A DNA stretch of 64,000 nucleotides from Natrinema ejinorense (GCF_002494345.1 NZ_NXNI01000001.1:2852001-2916000); one strand, 5' to 3'. Counted from the stretch's first letter, positions 54,126-62,813 are shown. Numbers and translations: made by a program. The notes: generated by a model from the letters alone, not told the origin.

Positions 54126-54226
54126 CGGCGAACGCGAGCCGGTTCGTCACCCGGGCGGCTCTCGATCGGTTCCGATCGAGATCGACAGTATGCCGTGCTG
54201 ACGGCCCCGGCAGCGCGATGTAGCAG
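54126..54226. other. Gap before the arginine-locus leader
   Basis: About 100 bp with no gene. It ends in the promoter of the small Arg-rich open frame. Confidence 0.35.
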
Positions 54227-54235
54227 CTTTTAATA
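54227..54235 (+). promoter_or_regulatory. TATA-like box of the Arg-rich leader ORF
   Basis: CTTTTAATA ends 24 bp before the ATG at 54260, giving the standard leaderless spacing. Confidence 0.5.
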
Positions 54236-54259
54236 CCGTGGATCCTCACCGTTTCAGCA

Positions 54260-54352
54260 ATGAGCTACTCCGTCGGTACCGCATTCGCCGTGGCCGGTAC
54301 CGGCGGGGCCGTCGCTCGGCGGCGACCGCGGCGATTCCGACCGGGCCTTTGA
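54260..54352 (+). CDS. Arg-rich leader peptide-like ORF upstream of argG
   Basis: The 30-codon frame reads MSYSVGTAFAVAGTGG then AVARRRPRRFRPGL. Six of the last eleven residues are Arg (CGG, CGG, CGA, CGG, CGA, CGA). A TATA-like box 24 bp before the ATG predicts a leaderless transcript. A short hairpin (CGGGC-CTTTGA-GCCCG, 54342-54357) has the stop codon in its loop. A second hairpin with a T-rich arm follows near 54397-54420, then argG with its own promoter. The layout is like bacterial attenuation leaders whose ribosome stalls on the end-product amino acid. That function is inference; a conserved micro-protein is the alternative. Confidence 0.5.
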   Translation: MSYSVGTAFAVAGTGGAVARRRPRRFRPGL

Positions 54353-54463
54353 GCCCGTACTCTACCTACTCCCCCGATCCCGGTTCGTTCCAACGTTCCC
54401 GAAATCGCAGTATTTTCGGTTAGCAGCGCCTCTACCTACAATTTACGCGATCGAAACCAATGA

Positions 54464-54471
54464 GCTTAAGT
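54464..54471 (+). promoter_or_regulatory. TATA-like box of argG
   Basis: GCTTAAGT ends 28 bp before the argG ATG. It follows the Arg-rich frame by about 110 bp, so argG may be read from both this promoter and the leader promoter. Confidence 0.45.
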
Positions 54472-54499
54472 CTCTCCTGGGGTTTCACTCGAGTACCAT

Positions 54500-55699
54500 A
54501 TGACCCGCGTGGCACTTGCGTTTTCGGGGGGCCTGGACACGACCGTCTGTGTCCCGCTGCTCGAGGAGGAATACGGATACGACGACGTGATCGGCGTTAC
54601 CGTCGACGTCGGCCAGCCGGCCGAAGAGTTCGACGAAGCCGAGGAAACCGCCGAGGCACTCGGCCTCGAACACTACGTCGTCGACGCACGGGCGGAATTC
54701 GCACAACTCTGTCTCGAGAGCGTTCGCGCGAACGCGACCTATCAGGGCTACCCGCTCGGCACGGCGCTGGCCCGTCCCGTGATCGCGGAAGCGATCCTGG
54801 AGGTCGCCGAGGAACAGGACTGTACAGGTATCGCCCACGGCTGTACGGGCAAGGGCAACGACCAACTGCGCTTCGAGGCCGTCTGGCGCGACTCGGATCT
54901 CGAGGTCATCGCCCCCGTGCGCGAACTCGGACTCACCCGCGAGTGGGAGAAGGAGTACGCCGCCGAGAAGAACCTCCCCGTCGAGGGTGGCAGCGGCGGC
55001 GACTGGTCGATCGACACCAACATCTGGAGCCGCTCGGTCGAGGGCGACGATCTCGAGGACCCCAACTACGTCCCGCCGACGGATATCTACGCGTGGACTG
55101 AGGATCCCTCCGACGAGACCGAGGAGATCGACATCTCCTTCGAGAACGGCTACCCCGTCGCCGTCGACGGTCAGGAGTACGAGCCGGTCGAGCTCGTCGA
55201 ATACCTCAACGAACTCGCCGGCGGGTACGGCGTCGGCCGCACAGACATGATGGAAGATCGCATGCTCGGGCTGAAGGTCCGCGAGAACTACGAACACCCA
55301 GGTGCGACGACGCTGCTCAACGCCCACGAGGCCCTCGAGGGGCTCGTCCTCACCCAGGAGGAGCGTCAGTTCAAGACCCAGATCGACCAGCAGTGGTCCC
55401 AGAAAGCCTACGAGGGCCTGATCGACGCGCCGCTCGTGAGCGCGCTCGAGGGCTTCATCGACGAGACCCAAAAGCGCGTCACGGGGACCGTGACGATCCG
55501 CTTCGAGGGCGGGCAGGCACGTCCGGTCGCTCGCGACAGCAAGTTCGCGGCTTACTCCGCGGAACACGCTTCCTTCGATACCGAGACGGTCGGCAAGATC
55601 AAACAGGAAGACGCCACCGGCGTCGCGAAGTACCACGGCTTCCAGCGCCGCCTCGCGAACGAGGCGATCGCTGCAAACGCCACGGAAGACGACGAGTAA
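54500..55699 (+). CDS. argG: Argininosuccinate synthase
   Basis: The 399-residue enzyme joins citrulline and aspartate using ATP. The N-type ATP pyrophosphatase loop is AFSGGLDTTVC (about 7-17). Further conserved segments are GYPLGTALARP, GIAHGCTGKGNDQLRFE (about 112-128), the VEGGSGGDWSIDTNIW substrate region and the C-terminal GKIKQEDATGVAKYHGF. The ATG follows a TATA-like box by 28 bp. It is the first enzyme gene of the arginine locus and lies 2 bp upstream of argH. Confidence 0.95.
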   Translation: MTRVALAFSGGLDTTVCVPLLEEEYGYDDVIGVTVDVGQPAEEFDEAEETAEALGLEHYVVDARAEFAQLCLESVRANATYQGYPLGTALARPVIAEAILEVAEEQDCTGIAHGCTGKGNDQLRFEAVWRDSDLEVIAPVRELGLTREWEKEYAAEKNLPVEGGSGGDWSIDTNIWSRSVEGDDLEDPNYVPPTDIYAWTEDPSDETEEIDISFENGYPVAVDGQEYEPVELVEYLNELAGGYGVGRTDMMEDRMLGLKVRENYEHPGATTLLNAHEALEGLVLTQEERQFKTQIDQQWSQKAYEGLIDAPLVSALEGFIDETQKRVTGTVTIRFEGGQARPVARDSKFAAYSAEHASFDTETVGKIKQEDATGVAKYHGFQRRLANEAIAANATEDDE

Positions 55700-55701
55700 T
55701 C

Positions 55702-57195
55702 ATGACCGAGGAGAGCACTCGAGATGGCGGCGAGCGGGATTCCTCGTCGGATCAGAGATCCGACGGCGTCGTCCGCCGAGACCGTTTCAGCGGCGGCCCC
55801 GCCCGGAGTTTCCTCTCCTCGCTCGCGGCGGACGAACGGATTTTCGTGGCGGATCTCGAGGTCGACCGCGCACACACGGTCATGCTCGCCGAGCAGGACA
55901 TCGTCGACGACGACGTGGCCGGCGAGATCCTCACGGCGCTGGACGCGATCGAGGTCGACGGCCACGGCTCGCTGCCGGACGGCGAGGACGTCCACGAGGC
56001 CATCGAGACGGCCGTCATCGAACGCATCGGCGCGGACGGCGGCAAGATGCACACCGCGCGATCGCGCAACGACGAGGTCGCGGCCTGTATCCGCTATCGC
56101 TTGCGCGAGGACGTCCTCGAGGCCGTCGAGACGACGCTCGCGCTCCGCGAATCGCTGGTGGCCGTCGCGGAAGAACAGACGGAGACGGTCATGCCCGGCT
56201 ATACCCACCTCCAGCCCGCCCAGCCGACCACCGTGGCTCACTGGGCGCTGGCCTACGAGGGAGCCGTCCGCCGCGACACGGAACGCTTGCTCGCGGCCTA
56301 CGGCCGGATCAACCAGTCGCCACTGGGCGGGGCCGCGTTCGCTGGAACGACGTTCGATATCGACCGCGAGCGCACGGCCGAGCTGTTGGGCTTCGACGGT
56401 GTCGTGGAGAACTCGATGGACGCCGCCTCGAGTCGAGACTTCCTGCTCGAGACGACGCAGGCGCTGTCGACGCACGCGACGACGCTGTCGGGGCTGGCCG
56501 AGGACGTGATCATCTTCGCGAACCGCGGCTTCGTCGATCTGGCGGACGACTACTCCTCGACGTCGTCGATCATGCCCCAGAAGAAGAACCCGGATACGCT
56601 GGAGCTCGTCCGCGCGGTCGCGGGCGACGCGGCCGGCGGCGTCCAGGGGCTGACGACGACGCTGAAGGGACTGCCCCGCGCGTACAATCGCGATCTGCAG
56701 CGGGCGACGACCCACGCCTGGGAGACCGTCGACGCGGTGACCGAGGCCAGCGAGGTCGCAGCGGGGGCGGTCGCGACGGCCGACTGGAACGAGGACGTCC
56801 TCGAGGCGGAGGCCGGCGAGGGGTTCTCGACGGCGACCGGCGTCGCGGACCTGCTGGCCGCCAACGGGTTGCCGTTCCGGACCGCGCACGAGTTGGTGGC
56901 CATCGCTGCCGAGGGCGGTGCGAACTACGACGCCCTCGAGGCCGCGGCCCAGGACGTCCTCGGCGAGTCGCTCGAGGCAGCCGTCGATCCCGCAGCCGTC
57001 GAAGACGCGCTCGATCCGGTCCAGAGCGTTGCGAGCCGGAACTCGCAGGGCGGGCCAGCACCCGAGGCGGTCGAGACCCAACTCGAGTCGGCCCGCGATG
57101 CACTCGCGATCGACGCGGACGCGCTCGAGGAGGTGAGCGTCCCGCTCGAGTCGGCTCGCGAGGCGCTCCGTTCGGAGGTGAACGGGTATGTCTGA
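55702..57195 (+). CDS. argH: Argininosuccinate lyase
   Basis: The 497-residue enzyme releases arginine and fumarate. After a haloarchaeal acidic leader, motifs are GGKMHTARSRNDEVA (about 113-127), MPGYTHLQPAQPTTVAHW (catalytic His loop, about 164-181), and the superfamily signature SSIMPQKKNPDTLELVR (about 289-305). The final 60 residues are more variable. It starts 2 bp after argG, so both are cotranscribed. A stem ATCCCC-GCGA-GGGGAT follows the stop by about 70 bp. Confidence 0.95.
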   Translation: MTEESTRDGGERDSSSDQRSDGVVRRDRFSGGPARSFLSSLAADERIFVADLEVDRAHTVMLAEQDIVDDDVAGEILTALDAIEVDGHGSLPDGEDVHEAIETAVIERIGADGGKMHTARSRNDEVAACIRYRLREDVLEAVETTLALRESLVAVAEEQTETVMPGYTHLQPAQPTTVAHWALAYEGAVRRDTERLLAAYGRINQSPLGGAAFAGTTFDIDRERTAELLGFDGVVENSMDAASSRDFLLETTQALSTHATTLSGLAEDVIIFANRGFVDLADDYSSTSSIMPQKKNPDTLELVRAVAGDAAGGVQGLTTTLKGLPRAYNRDLQRATTHAWETVDAVTEASEVAAGAVATADWNEDVLEAEAGEGFSTATGVADLLAANGLPFRTAHELVAIAAEGGANYDALEAAAQDVLGESLEAAVDPAAVEDALDPVQSVASRNSQGGPAPEAVETQLESARDALAIDADALEEVSVPLESAREALRSEVNGYV

Positions 57196-57267
57196 GTGTG
57201 AGACTCGCGCACGGCGGATCGGACGGCGGCCGCTGTCGCGGGCCGTCGAACGGCCGCTTCGGCGACG

Positions 57268-57283
57268 ATCCCCGCGAGGGGAT
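57268..57283 (+). terminator. Hairpin after argH
   Basis: ATCCCC-GCGA-GGGGAT is a perfect 6-bp stem followed by the AT-rich TAATTA. It may end the argG-argH transcript before the next promoter. Confidence 0.4.
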
Positions 57284-57388
57284 TAATTACCGACTTCATG
57301 ATATGTCAAAGTAGACCTGCGGTAACATAGCCTCCACGGACCGTTAGAGTGGCGTGCAGTTAGTATAATTTTGCTGTTAAGTTCGAAG

Positions 57389-57396
57389 GCTTTAAG
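57389..57396 (+). promoter_or_regulatory. TATA-like box of lysW-argF operon
   Basis: GCTTTAAG ends 27 bp before the lysW ATG. It shows that the second half of the arginine locus can be transcribed separately. Confidence 0.5.
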
Positions 57397-57410
57397 GGAG
57401 CCGGGCTCCC
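57396..57410. promoter_or_regulatory. Perfect palindrome at the lysW transcription start
   Basis: GGGAGCC-G-GGCTCCC directly follows the TATA-like box, where RNA polymerase would sit. This is a strong candidate repressor operator; the protein is unknown. Confidence 0.45.
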
Positions 57411-57423
57411 ACGTGCGAGTACA

Positions 57424-57588
57424 ATGACCGAATGCGTCGAGTGTGGGGCCGAACTGTCCCTGCACGACGATCTGGAAGCGGGAGAGATCGTTGACTGTAC
57501 GACCTGTGGAGCAGAGCTTGAAGTCGTCGATACCGAGCCGCCAGTCCTCGAACGAGCGCCCGAGCTCGAAGAGGACTGGGGTGAGTGA
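57424..57588 (+). CDS. lysW: Amino-group carrier protein LysW/ArgW
   Basis: The 54-residue protein has a zinc ribbon (TECVECGAEL and VDCTTCGAEL, about 2-33) and the diagnostic C-terminal EDWGE. The gamma-carboxyl of the last Glu accepts glutamate (or alpha-aminoadipate) so that intermediates stay carrier-bound and cannot cyclise. It is too short for many gene finders but is the key protein of the pathway. It has its own TATA-like box and a palindrome upstream, and precedes argX. Confidence 0.95.
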   Translation: MTECVECGAELSLHDDLEAGEIVDCTTCGAELEVVDTEPPVLERAPELEEDWGE

Positions 57589-57679
57589 CCTTGCAGACGG
57601 GCACGACACTGGCCCGCGTTGCGTCCACGACTCGAGGGGCTCGTAGCACGCCGCTCGTCACATCCAGGAGGTGGCTCGC

Positions 57680-58555
57680 GTGAACGTCGGCATACTCTAT
57701 TCACGGATCCGCAAAGACGAGAAACTCCTGTTGAGCGAGCTTCGCGAGCGCGACCACGAGGTCACGAAGATCGACGTTCGCAAGCAAACCTTCGACATCT
57801 CGGAGGCACCCGCGGCGTTCGACGGCCTCGACATCGTCGTCGACCGCTGTCTCGCGACGAGCCGGAGCTTGTACGCCACGCAGTTCTTCGAATCGTACGG
57901 GATTCCCGTCGTCAACAGCCACGAGACCGCGGACATCTGCGCCGATAAGGTAAAGAACAGTCTCGCACTCGAGAAGGCCGGCGTTCCCACGCCCGCCACG
58001 AAAGTCGCCTTCACGAAGGAAACGGCCATGGCGGCCATCGAAGAGTTTGGCTATCCGTGCGTCCTCAAACCCGTCGTCGGCTCGTGGGGTCGCCTGATGG
58101 CCAAGATCGACTCCGAGTCGGCCGCCGAGGCCATCTTGGAACACAAGGCGACGCTGGGCCACTACGAGCACAAGGTGTTCTACGTGCAGGAGTTCGTCGA
58201 GAAACCCGGCCGCGACGTTCGCGTACTCGCGATCGACGGCGAGCCCATCGCGGGGATGGTCCGGTCGTCCGATCACTGGATCACCAACGCCGCCAAGGGA
58301 GCGGAGACGGATGTCTTCGAGATCGACGACGAGGCGAGAGCGCTGGTTCGGAAGGCGAGCGACGCCGTCGGCGGCGGACTCCTCGGTGTGGACCTCATGG
58401 AAACCGGCGATTCGTACACGGTCCACGAGGTCAACCACACGGTGGAGTTCAAAGCACTCGACGGTGCGGTCGAGACCGACGTCGCGGGGACCGTCGTCGA
58501 CTGGCTCGAGACGAAAGCGCAAGCGGCGGATCCGGAACTCGAGGTGAGCGCCTGA
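57680..58555 (+). CDS. argX: LysW ligase ArgX/LysX
   Basis: The GTG at 57680 (MNVGILYSRIRKDEK) is chosen because the Shine-Dalgarno-like AGGAGG at 57666-57671 lies 8 nt upstream; a GTG at 57671 would overlap it. The 291-residue ATP-grasp enzyme has PCVLKPVVGSWGRLMAKI (about 127-144) and GLLGVDLMETGDSYTVHEVNHTVEF (about 238-262, metal and ATP ligands). It ligates glutamate, or aminoadipate for lysine, to LysW. Which substrate is used cannot be settled by eye; argG/argH favour arginine. Confidence 0.9.
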   Translation: MNVGILYSRIRKDEKLLLSELRERDHEVTKIDVRKQTFDISEAPAAFDGLDIVVDRCLATSRSLYATQFFESYGIPVVNSHETADICADKVKNSLALEKAGVPTPATKVAFTKETAMAAIEEFGYPCVLKPVVGSWGRLMAKIDSESAAEAILEHKATLGHYEHKVFYVQEFVEKPGRDVRVLAIDGEPIAGMVRSSDHWITNAAKGAETDVFEIDDEARALVRKASDAVGGGLLGVDLMETGDSYTVHEVNHTVEFKALDGAVETDVAGTVVDWLETKAQAADPELEVSA

Positions 58556-59631
58556 TGGCGGTCGACGCCGAACCCGGCTCGGCCGAGCGCGCCGAGACGG
58601 TCACCGCGAGCGTCATCGGCGGCTCCGGCTTTACCGGCGGCGAACTCCTGCGACTGCTCGCCGGCCATCCGAATTTCGAGATCACGGAGGTCACGAGCCG
58701 TTCGAAGGCCGGCAAGAGCGTCGGCTCCGTCCACCCGCCGTTGCGGGGGACGGACCTGCGCTTTACCGAACCCGAGGACCTCGCGTCCGTCGACGTCCTC
58801 TTCGCGGCGACGCCACACGGCGTTTCGATGGGCCAGATCGACGAGTTCTTCGAAATCGCGGATACCGTGGTCGACCTCTCGGCGGACTTCCGCCTCGAGA
58901 ACGAGGCCCAGTACGACGAGTGGTACGACGGCCACGAGGCCCCCGAGTATCTCGACAAGGCGGAGTACGCGCTTCCCGAGATCAACCGCGACGATCTCGA
59001 GGGCGCGGAACTCATCGCCGGCGGCGGCTGTAACGCCACCGCGACGATCCTCGGGCTCTACCCGCTGTTCGAACACGGGATCTTAGAGGGCGGCGAGCAG
59101 ATCGTCGTCGACGTGAAGGTCGGCTCCTCCGAAGGGGGAGCCGGCGGCGGCGAGGCCTCGAGCCACCCCGAGCGCTCGGGCGTCGTCCGCCCCTACGCGC
59201 CGACGGGCCACCGCCACGAGGCCGAGATCGAGCAGTTCCTCGACACCTCGGTTGCCTTCACCTGCCACGCCGTGGACATGATCCGCGGTGCCAGCGCGAC
59301 GAATCACGTCTTCCCCTCGGGCCCCGTCTCGAAGGGCGACCTCTGGAAGGCCTATCGGGGCTGCTACGAGGACGAACCGTTCGTCCGCATGGCCGCCGGC
59401 GGCTCCGGCGTGTATCGGTATCCGGAGCCCAAGGCGGTCGCCGGAACGAACCTCGCCGAGGTCGGCTTCGAACTCGACCCCTCGAACAAGCGCATCGTCG
59501 TCTTCTCGGCGATCGACAACATGATGAAAGGCTCCGCGGGACAGGCGGTCCACGCCGCCAACGTCGCGCTGGGCTTCGAGGAGACGGCCGGACTCGAGTT
59601 TACGGGACTGCACCCCGTGGGGGCACCATGA
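58555..59631 (+). CDS. argC: LysW-bound N-acyl phosphate reductase (ArgC/LysY)
   Basis: The ATG shares one base with the argX stop (TGATG). The 358-residue NADPH enzyme has the Rossmann loop SVIGGSGFTGGELLRLLAGHPN (about 20-41) and the catalytic Cys in AGGGCNATATILGLYP (about 158-173). SADFRLENE and a C-terminal His-containing substrate region follow. It reduces the carrier-bound gamma-glutamyl phosphate to the semialdehyde. Its stop overlaps argB by 4 bp. Confidence 0.93.
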   Translation: MAVDAEPGSAERAETVTASVIGGSGFTGGELLRLLAGHPNFEITEVTSRSKAGKSVGSVHPPLRGTDLRFTEPEDLASVDVLFAATPHGVSMGQIDEFFEIADTVVDLSADFRLENEAQYDEWYDGHEAPEYLDKAEYALPEINRDDLEGAELIAGGGCNATATILGLYPLFEHGILEGGEQIVVDVKVGSSEGGAGGGEASSHPERSGVVRPYAPTGHRHEAEIEQFLDTSVAFTCHAVDMIRGASATNHVFPSGPVSKGDLWKAYRGCYEDEPFVRMAAGGSGVYRYPEPKAVAGTNLAEVGFELDPSNKRIVVFSAIDNMMKGSAGQAVHAANVALGFEETAGLEFTGLHPVGAP

Positions 59632-60494
59632 CTGTAGTGGTCAAGATCGGCGGCGCACGCGCCGTCGATCCCGAAGGCGCACTCGCGGACGTGGCCGCGC
59701 TCGTCGAGGACGGCGAAGACGTGGTTCTCACCCACGGCGGCTCGACCGCCGTCGACGAGACCCTCGAAGAGCTGGGCGAGGAACCCACCTACGTCGAGAC
59801 GCCCGGCGGCGTCGTCGGCCGGTTCACCGACGAGCGGACGATGGACGTGTTCAAGATGGTGATGCCGGGCAAGCTCAACACCGATCTGGTCGAGAGCCTG
59901 CACAACGAGGGCGTCGACGCCGTCGGCCTCTCGGGAACGGACGGCAAACTGCTCGAGGGCAAACGCAAGTCCGCCGTCCGCGTCAAAGAGGACGGCAAGA
60001 AGAAGATCAAGCGCGGCGACCACTCGGGGACGATCGAGTCGGTCAACGCCGACCTGCTCGAGACGATGCTCTCGGGCGGCTACACGCCCGTCGTCTCCGT
60101 CCCAGTGCTCGGACGGGAGAAGGAGGGCGGCTACACCGCGGTCAACGCCGACGCCGACCGCGCCGCCGCCGCAGTCGCCGGCGCGCTCGGTGCCGACTTG
60201 ATCGTCCTCACAGACGTGTCGGGGATCTACGAGGACCCCGACGACGAGTCGACGCGCATCGAGTCGGCGTCCACGCCCACCGAGTTCGACGCCGTGAAAG
60301 ACGCCGCCGAGGGGTTCATGACCAAGAAGGTCATGGCCGCCGAGGAGGCGCTCGAGGGCGGTGCGGCGTCGGTGATCGTCGCGACCGCAAACGCCGACGA
60401 GCCGATCACAGCCGCGTTAGCGGGCGAGGGGACGACCCTCGAGCCCGGCGTGCTCGCGGACGCAACTGACGCGGAAACGGAGGCCACACAATGA
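59628..60494 (+). CDS. argB: LysW-bound glutamate kinase (ArgB/LysZ)
   Basis: This 288-residue member of the amino-acid kinase family starts TVVVKIGGARAVDPEG with the phosphate loop KIGG. THGGSTAVDETLEELG follows, then TPGGVVGRFTDERTMDVFKMVM and NADADRAAAAVAGALGADLIVLTDVSGIYEDPDD (nucleotide and metal region). It phosphorylates the carrier-linked glutamate. A basic stretch (GKRKSAVRVKEDGKKKIKRGD) fits contact with acidic LysW. ATGA overlaps with argC and argD indicate tight coupling. Confidence 0.93.
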   Translation: MTVVVKIGGARAVDPEGALADVAALVEDGEDVVLTHGGSTAVDETLEELGEEPTYVETPGGVVGRFTDERTMDVFKMVMPGKLNTDLVESLHNEGVDAVGLSGTDGKLLEGKRKSAVRVKEDGKKKIKRGDHSGTIESVNADLLETMLSGGYTPVVSVPVLGREKEGGYTAVNADADRAAAAVAGALGADLIVLTDVSGIYEDPDDESTRIESASTPTEFDAVKDAAEGFMTKKVMAAEEALEGGAASVIVATANADEPITAALAGEGTTLEPGVLADATDAETEATQ

Positions 60495-61645
60495 GTGACC
60501 TGGATTTCGTCTCCGGTAGCAAGCCGATCGGTCTCGAGAAAGGTGAGGGCCCGTATCTCTACACCGCCGACGGCACGGAGTACGTAGACGCCGGTGCGAG
60601 CTACGCCTGCACGCCGCTGGGCCACTGTCACCCCGCGGTCGTCGACGCGGTTCAAGAGCAGGTCGGCGAGCTGACCTTCGTCGACTCCTCGTATCCCGTT
60701 CGGGCGCGCGAGGACGCCTACGCCGCGCTCGTCGCGGCCGCGCCCGACGGACTCGAGGGGGCCTGGTTCTGTAACTCCGGGACCGAGGCCAACGAGGCCG
60801 CGCTGAAGTTCGCCCGGTCGGCGACCGGCGAGTCGAAGATCGTCGCCGCGACCCGCTCGTTCCACGGGCGGACGATGGGATCGCTCGCCGCGACCTGGAA
60901 GGACAAGTACAAAGAGCCATACGAGCCACTGGCCGGCGACATGGAGTTCGTCCCCTACGGCGACGGCGAGGAACTGGCGGCCGCCGTAGACGACGAGACG
61001 GCGGCGGTCATCCTCGAGCCGATTCAGGGCGAAGGCGGGATCAACGTCCCGCCTGCGGGCTACCTCGAAACCGCCCGCGAGGTCACCGACGAGGCCGGCG
61101 CGGCGCTCGTCCTGGACGAGGTTCAGACCGGCATGGGCCGCACCGGCGAGATGTGGGCCTGTCAGAACGCGGGCGTCACGCCCGACGTACTCACGACGGC
61201 GAAGGGCCTGGGCAACGGCCTGCCCGTCGGCGCGCTCGCGGTGCAAGACTGGATCGCCGACGGCGCGGCGTCGCACAACGCCACGTTCAGCGGCGGCCCC
61301 GTCGTCGCCGCTGCGGTCCACGCGACCGTCTCGACGCTGGTCGAAGAGGACTGGCCCACCCACGCCGCCGAAATCGGCGACTATCTCGTCACCGAACTCG
61401 AGGCGGCGCTGGGCGAGGCGGTCCGTGAGGTCCGCGGCGAGGGCCTCCTCGTCGGCGTCGAGTTGAAGCGTGGCGCGAACCGTGTCGCCCGCGATCTGGC
61501 GATGAACCACCAGATACTGGCGCTTCCCGCCGGCCGGACCGTACTGCGCCTGCTGCCACCGCTCGTGATCGGTGAGGACGAAGCGGACCAGCTCGTCGAC
61601 GCACTGACAGCGGTCATCGCACCTGCAGCCGACTCCGAATCATGA
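60491..61645 (+). CDS. argD: LysW-bound semialdehyde aminotransferase (ArgD/LysJ)
   Basis: The 384-residue class-III PLP enzyme has GAWFCNSGTEANEAALKFAR (about 92-111) and HGRTMGSLAATWK. VILEPIQGEGGINVP, LVLDEVQTGMGRTGEMWAC, and the PLP Lys in TTAKGLGNGLPVGAL (Lys about 239) follow. It converts the carrier-bound semialdehyde to ornithine (or lysine) still attached to LysW. ATGA overlaps on both sides place it within a single coupled operon. Confidence 0.94.
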   Translation: MSDLDFVSGSKPIGLEKGEGPYLYTADGTEYVDAGASYACTPLGHCHPAVVDAVQEQVGELTFVDSSYPVRAREDAYAALVAAAPDGLEGAWFCNSGTEANEAALKFARSATGESKIVAATRSFHGRTMGSLAATWKDKYKEPYEPLAGDMEFVPYGDGEELAAAVDDETAAVILEPIQGEGGINVPPAGYLETAREVTDEAGAALVLDEVQTGMGRTGEMWACQNAGVTPDVLTTAKGLGNGLPVGALAVQDWIADGAASHNATFSGGPVVAAAVHATVSTLVEEDWPTHAAEIGDYLVTELEAALGEAVREVRGEGLLVGVELKRGANRVARDLAMNHQILALPAGRTVLRLLPPLVIGEDEADQLVDALTAVIAPAADSES

Positions 61646-62754
61646 GCGCGACCATGGAGGACACCGCCGACGTCTCGCTCGAGGCGGCCCGCGACCTCCT
61701 GATCGATCTCGTCTCGACGCCCTCTCCCTCCGGCGAGGAGGAGAGGGCAGCACGGCGGCTCGTCGAGTTCTTCGACGCCTACGGCCGCGAGGCCTGGATC
61801 GACGACGTCGGCAACGTCCGCGCGCCGGCCGACGACGCCGTCCTCCTGACCTCCCACGTCGACACCGTCCCCGGCGAGATCCCGGTCCGCGTCGACACTG
61901 CGGACGCCGCGGACGAGGACGCCGAGGTCGCCCGCGAAGGCGAGGAGATCCTCTGGGGGAGAGGCAGCGTCGACGCGACCGGCCCGCTGGCCGCGATGGC
62001 CGTCGCGGCCGTCCGGACCGGCGTCTCCTTCGTCGGCGTCGTCAAAGAAGAGACGAGTTCGCTGGGGGCCCGCCATCTCGTCGCGGAGCGCGATGCCGAA
62101 CCCGATGCCGTCGTCAACGGCGAGCCAAGCGGTGCGACGGGCATCACGCTGGGCTACCGTGGCTTCCTCGACGGGACCTACGTCGCGACCAGCGAATCGG
62201 GCCATACCTCTCGACCCGAGCCAAACGCCATCCAGCACGCGACGAACTGGTGGACGAGCGTCGAGGACGCGTTCGAACAGGACGAGTACACGCCGGTCTT
62301 CGAGCGCGTAACCGCCAAACCCGTCGACATCGACGGCGGGATCAGCGACGACGGCCTCTCCGTCGAGGCCACCCTCGAGGCCCAGTTGCGGGTGCCACCC
62401 TCGCTAGACGTCGAGACGGTCCGCGAGACGGCCGAAGCGGAACTCGAGATCGGGACCGTCTCCTGGGACGAGCCGATCCCGCCGGTGATGGAGAGTCCCC
62501 GTACCGAAGTCGCCCGCGCGTTCCGGGCGGCCATCCGCGCGGAGGACGGCGACCCGCGTCTCCTCCGCAAAACCGGGACCAGCGACATGAACCTCTATGC
62601 CGACGCCTGGGACTGTCCGATGGTTACCTACGGCCCCGGCAACTCGGCGCTCGATCACGCACCCGACGAACGGCTCTCACTCCCGGAGTTCGACCAGTCG
62701 GTCGCGGTGCTCGAGCGGGTCGCGACGACGCTGCGCGGAGGGGACGACGAATGA
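61642..62754 (+). CDS. argE: LysW-ornithine/lysine hydrolase (ArgE/LysK)
   Basis: The 370-residue M20 metallopeptidase has PSPSGEEERAARRLVEF, LLTSHVDTVPGEIPV (first metal ligands), LWGRGSVDATGPLAAMAVAA (bridging Asp), VVKEETSSLGARHLV (catalytic Glu) and TGTSDMNLYA. It frees ornithine from the carrier. This replaces a separate acetyltransferase recycling enzyme, and no argJ is present. The stop overlaps the ATG of a 20-codon Arg-rich frame. Confidence 0.92.
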   Translation: MSATMEDTADVSLEAARDLLIDLVSTPSPSGEEERAARRLVEFFDAYGREAWIDDVGNVRAPADDAVLLTSHVDTVPGEIPVRVDTADAADEDAEVAREGEEILWGRGSVDATGPLAAMAVAAVRTGVSFVGVVKEETSSLGARHLVAERDAEPDAVVNGEPSGATGITLGYRGFLDGTYVATSESGHTSRPEPNAIQHATNWWTSVEDAFEQDEYTPVFERVTAKPVDIDGGISDDGLSVEATLEAQLRVPPSLDVETVRETAEAELEIGTVSWDEPIPPVMESPRTEVARAFRAAIRAEDGDPRLLRKTGTSDMNLYADAWDCPMVTYGPGNSALDHAPDERLSLPEFDQSVAVLERVATTLRGGDDE

Positions 62755-62813
62755 CGGCGACGGCAACGCGCCCGCTGCCAGCAACACGAACACGGACACG
62801 CGGTGATCAGTAA
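62751..62813 (+). CDS. 20-codon Arg-rich linker ORF between argE and argF
   Basis: The frame starts in an ATGA overlap with the argE stop and reads MTATATRPLPATRTRTRGDQ. It ends TAATG, where the last A is the first base of the argF ATG. Arginine makes up 5 of 20 residues. Both overlaps suggest that ribosomes pass from argE through this frame into argF. Such coupling could make argF translation sensitive to arginyl-tRNA supply. It may instead be a neutral spacer; no homologue is recognised. Confidence 0.45.
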   Translation: MTATATRPLPATRTRTRGDQ

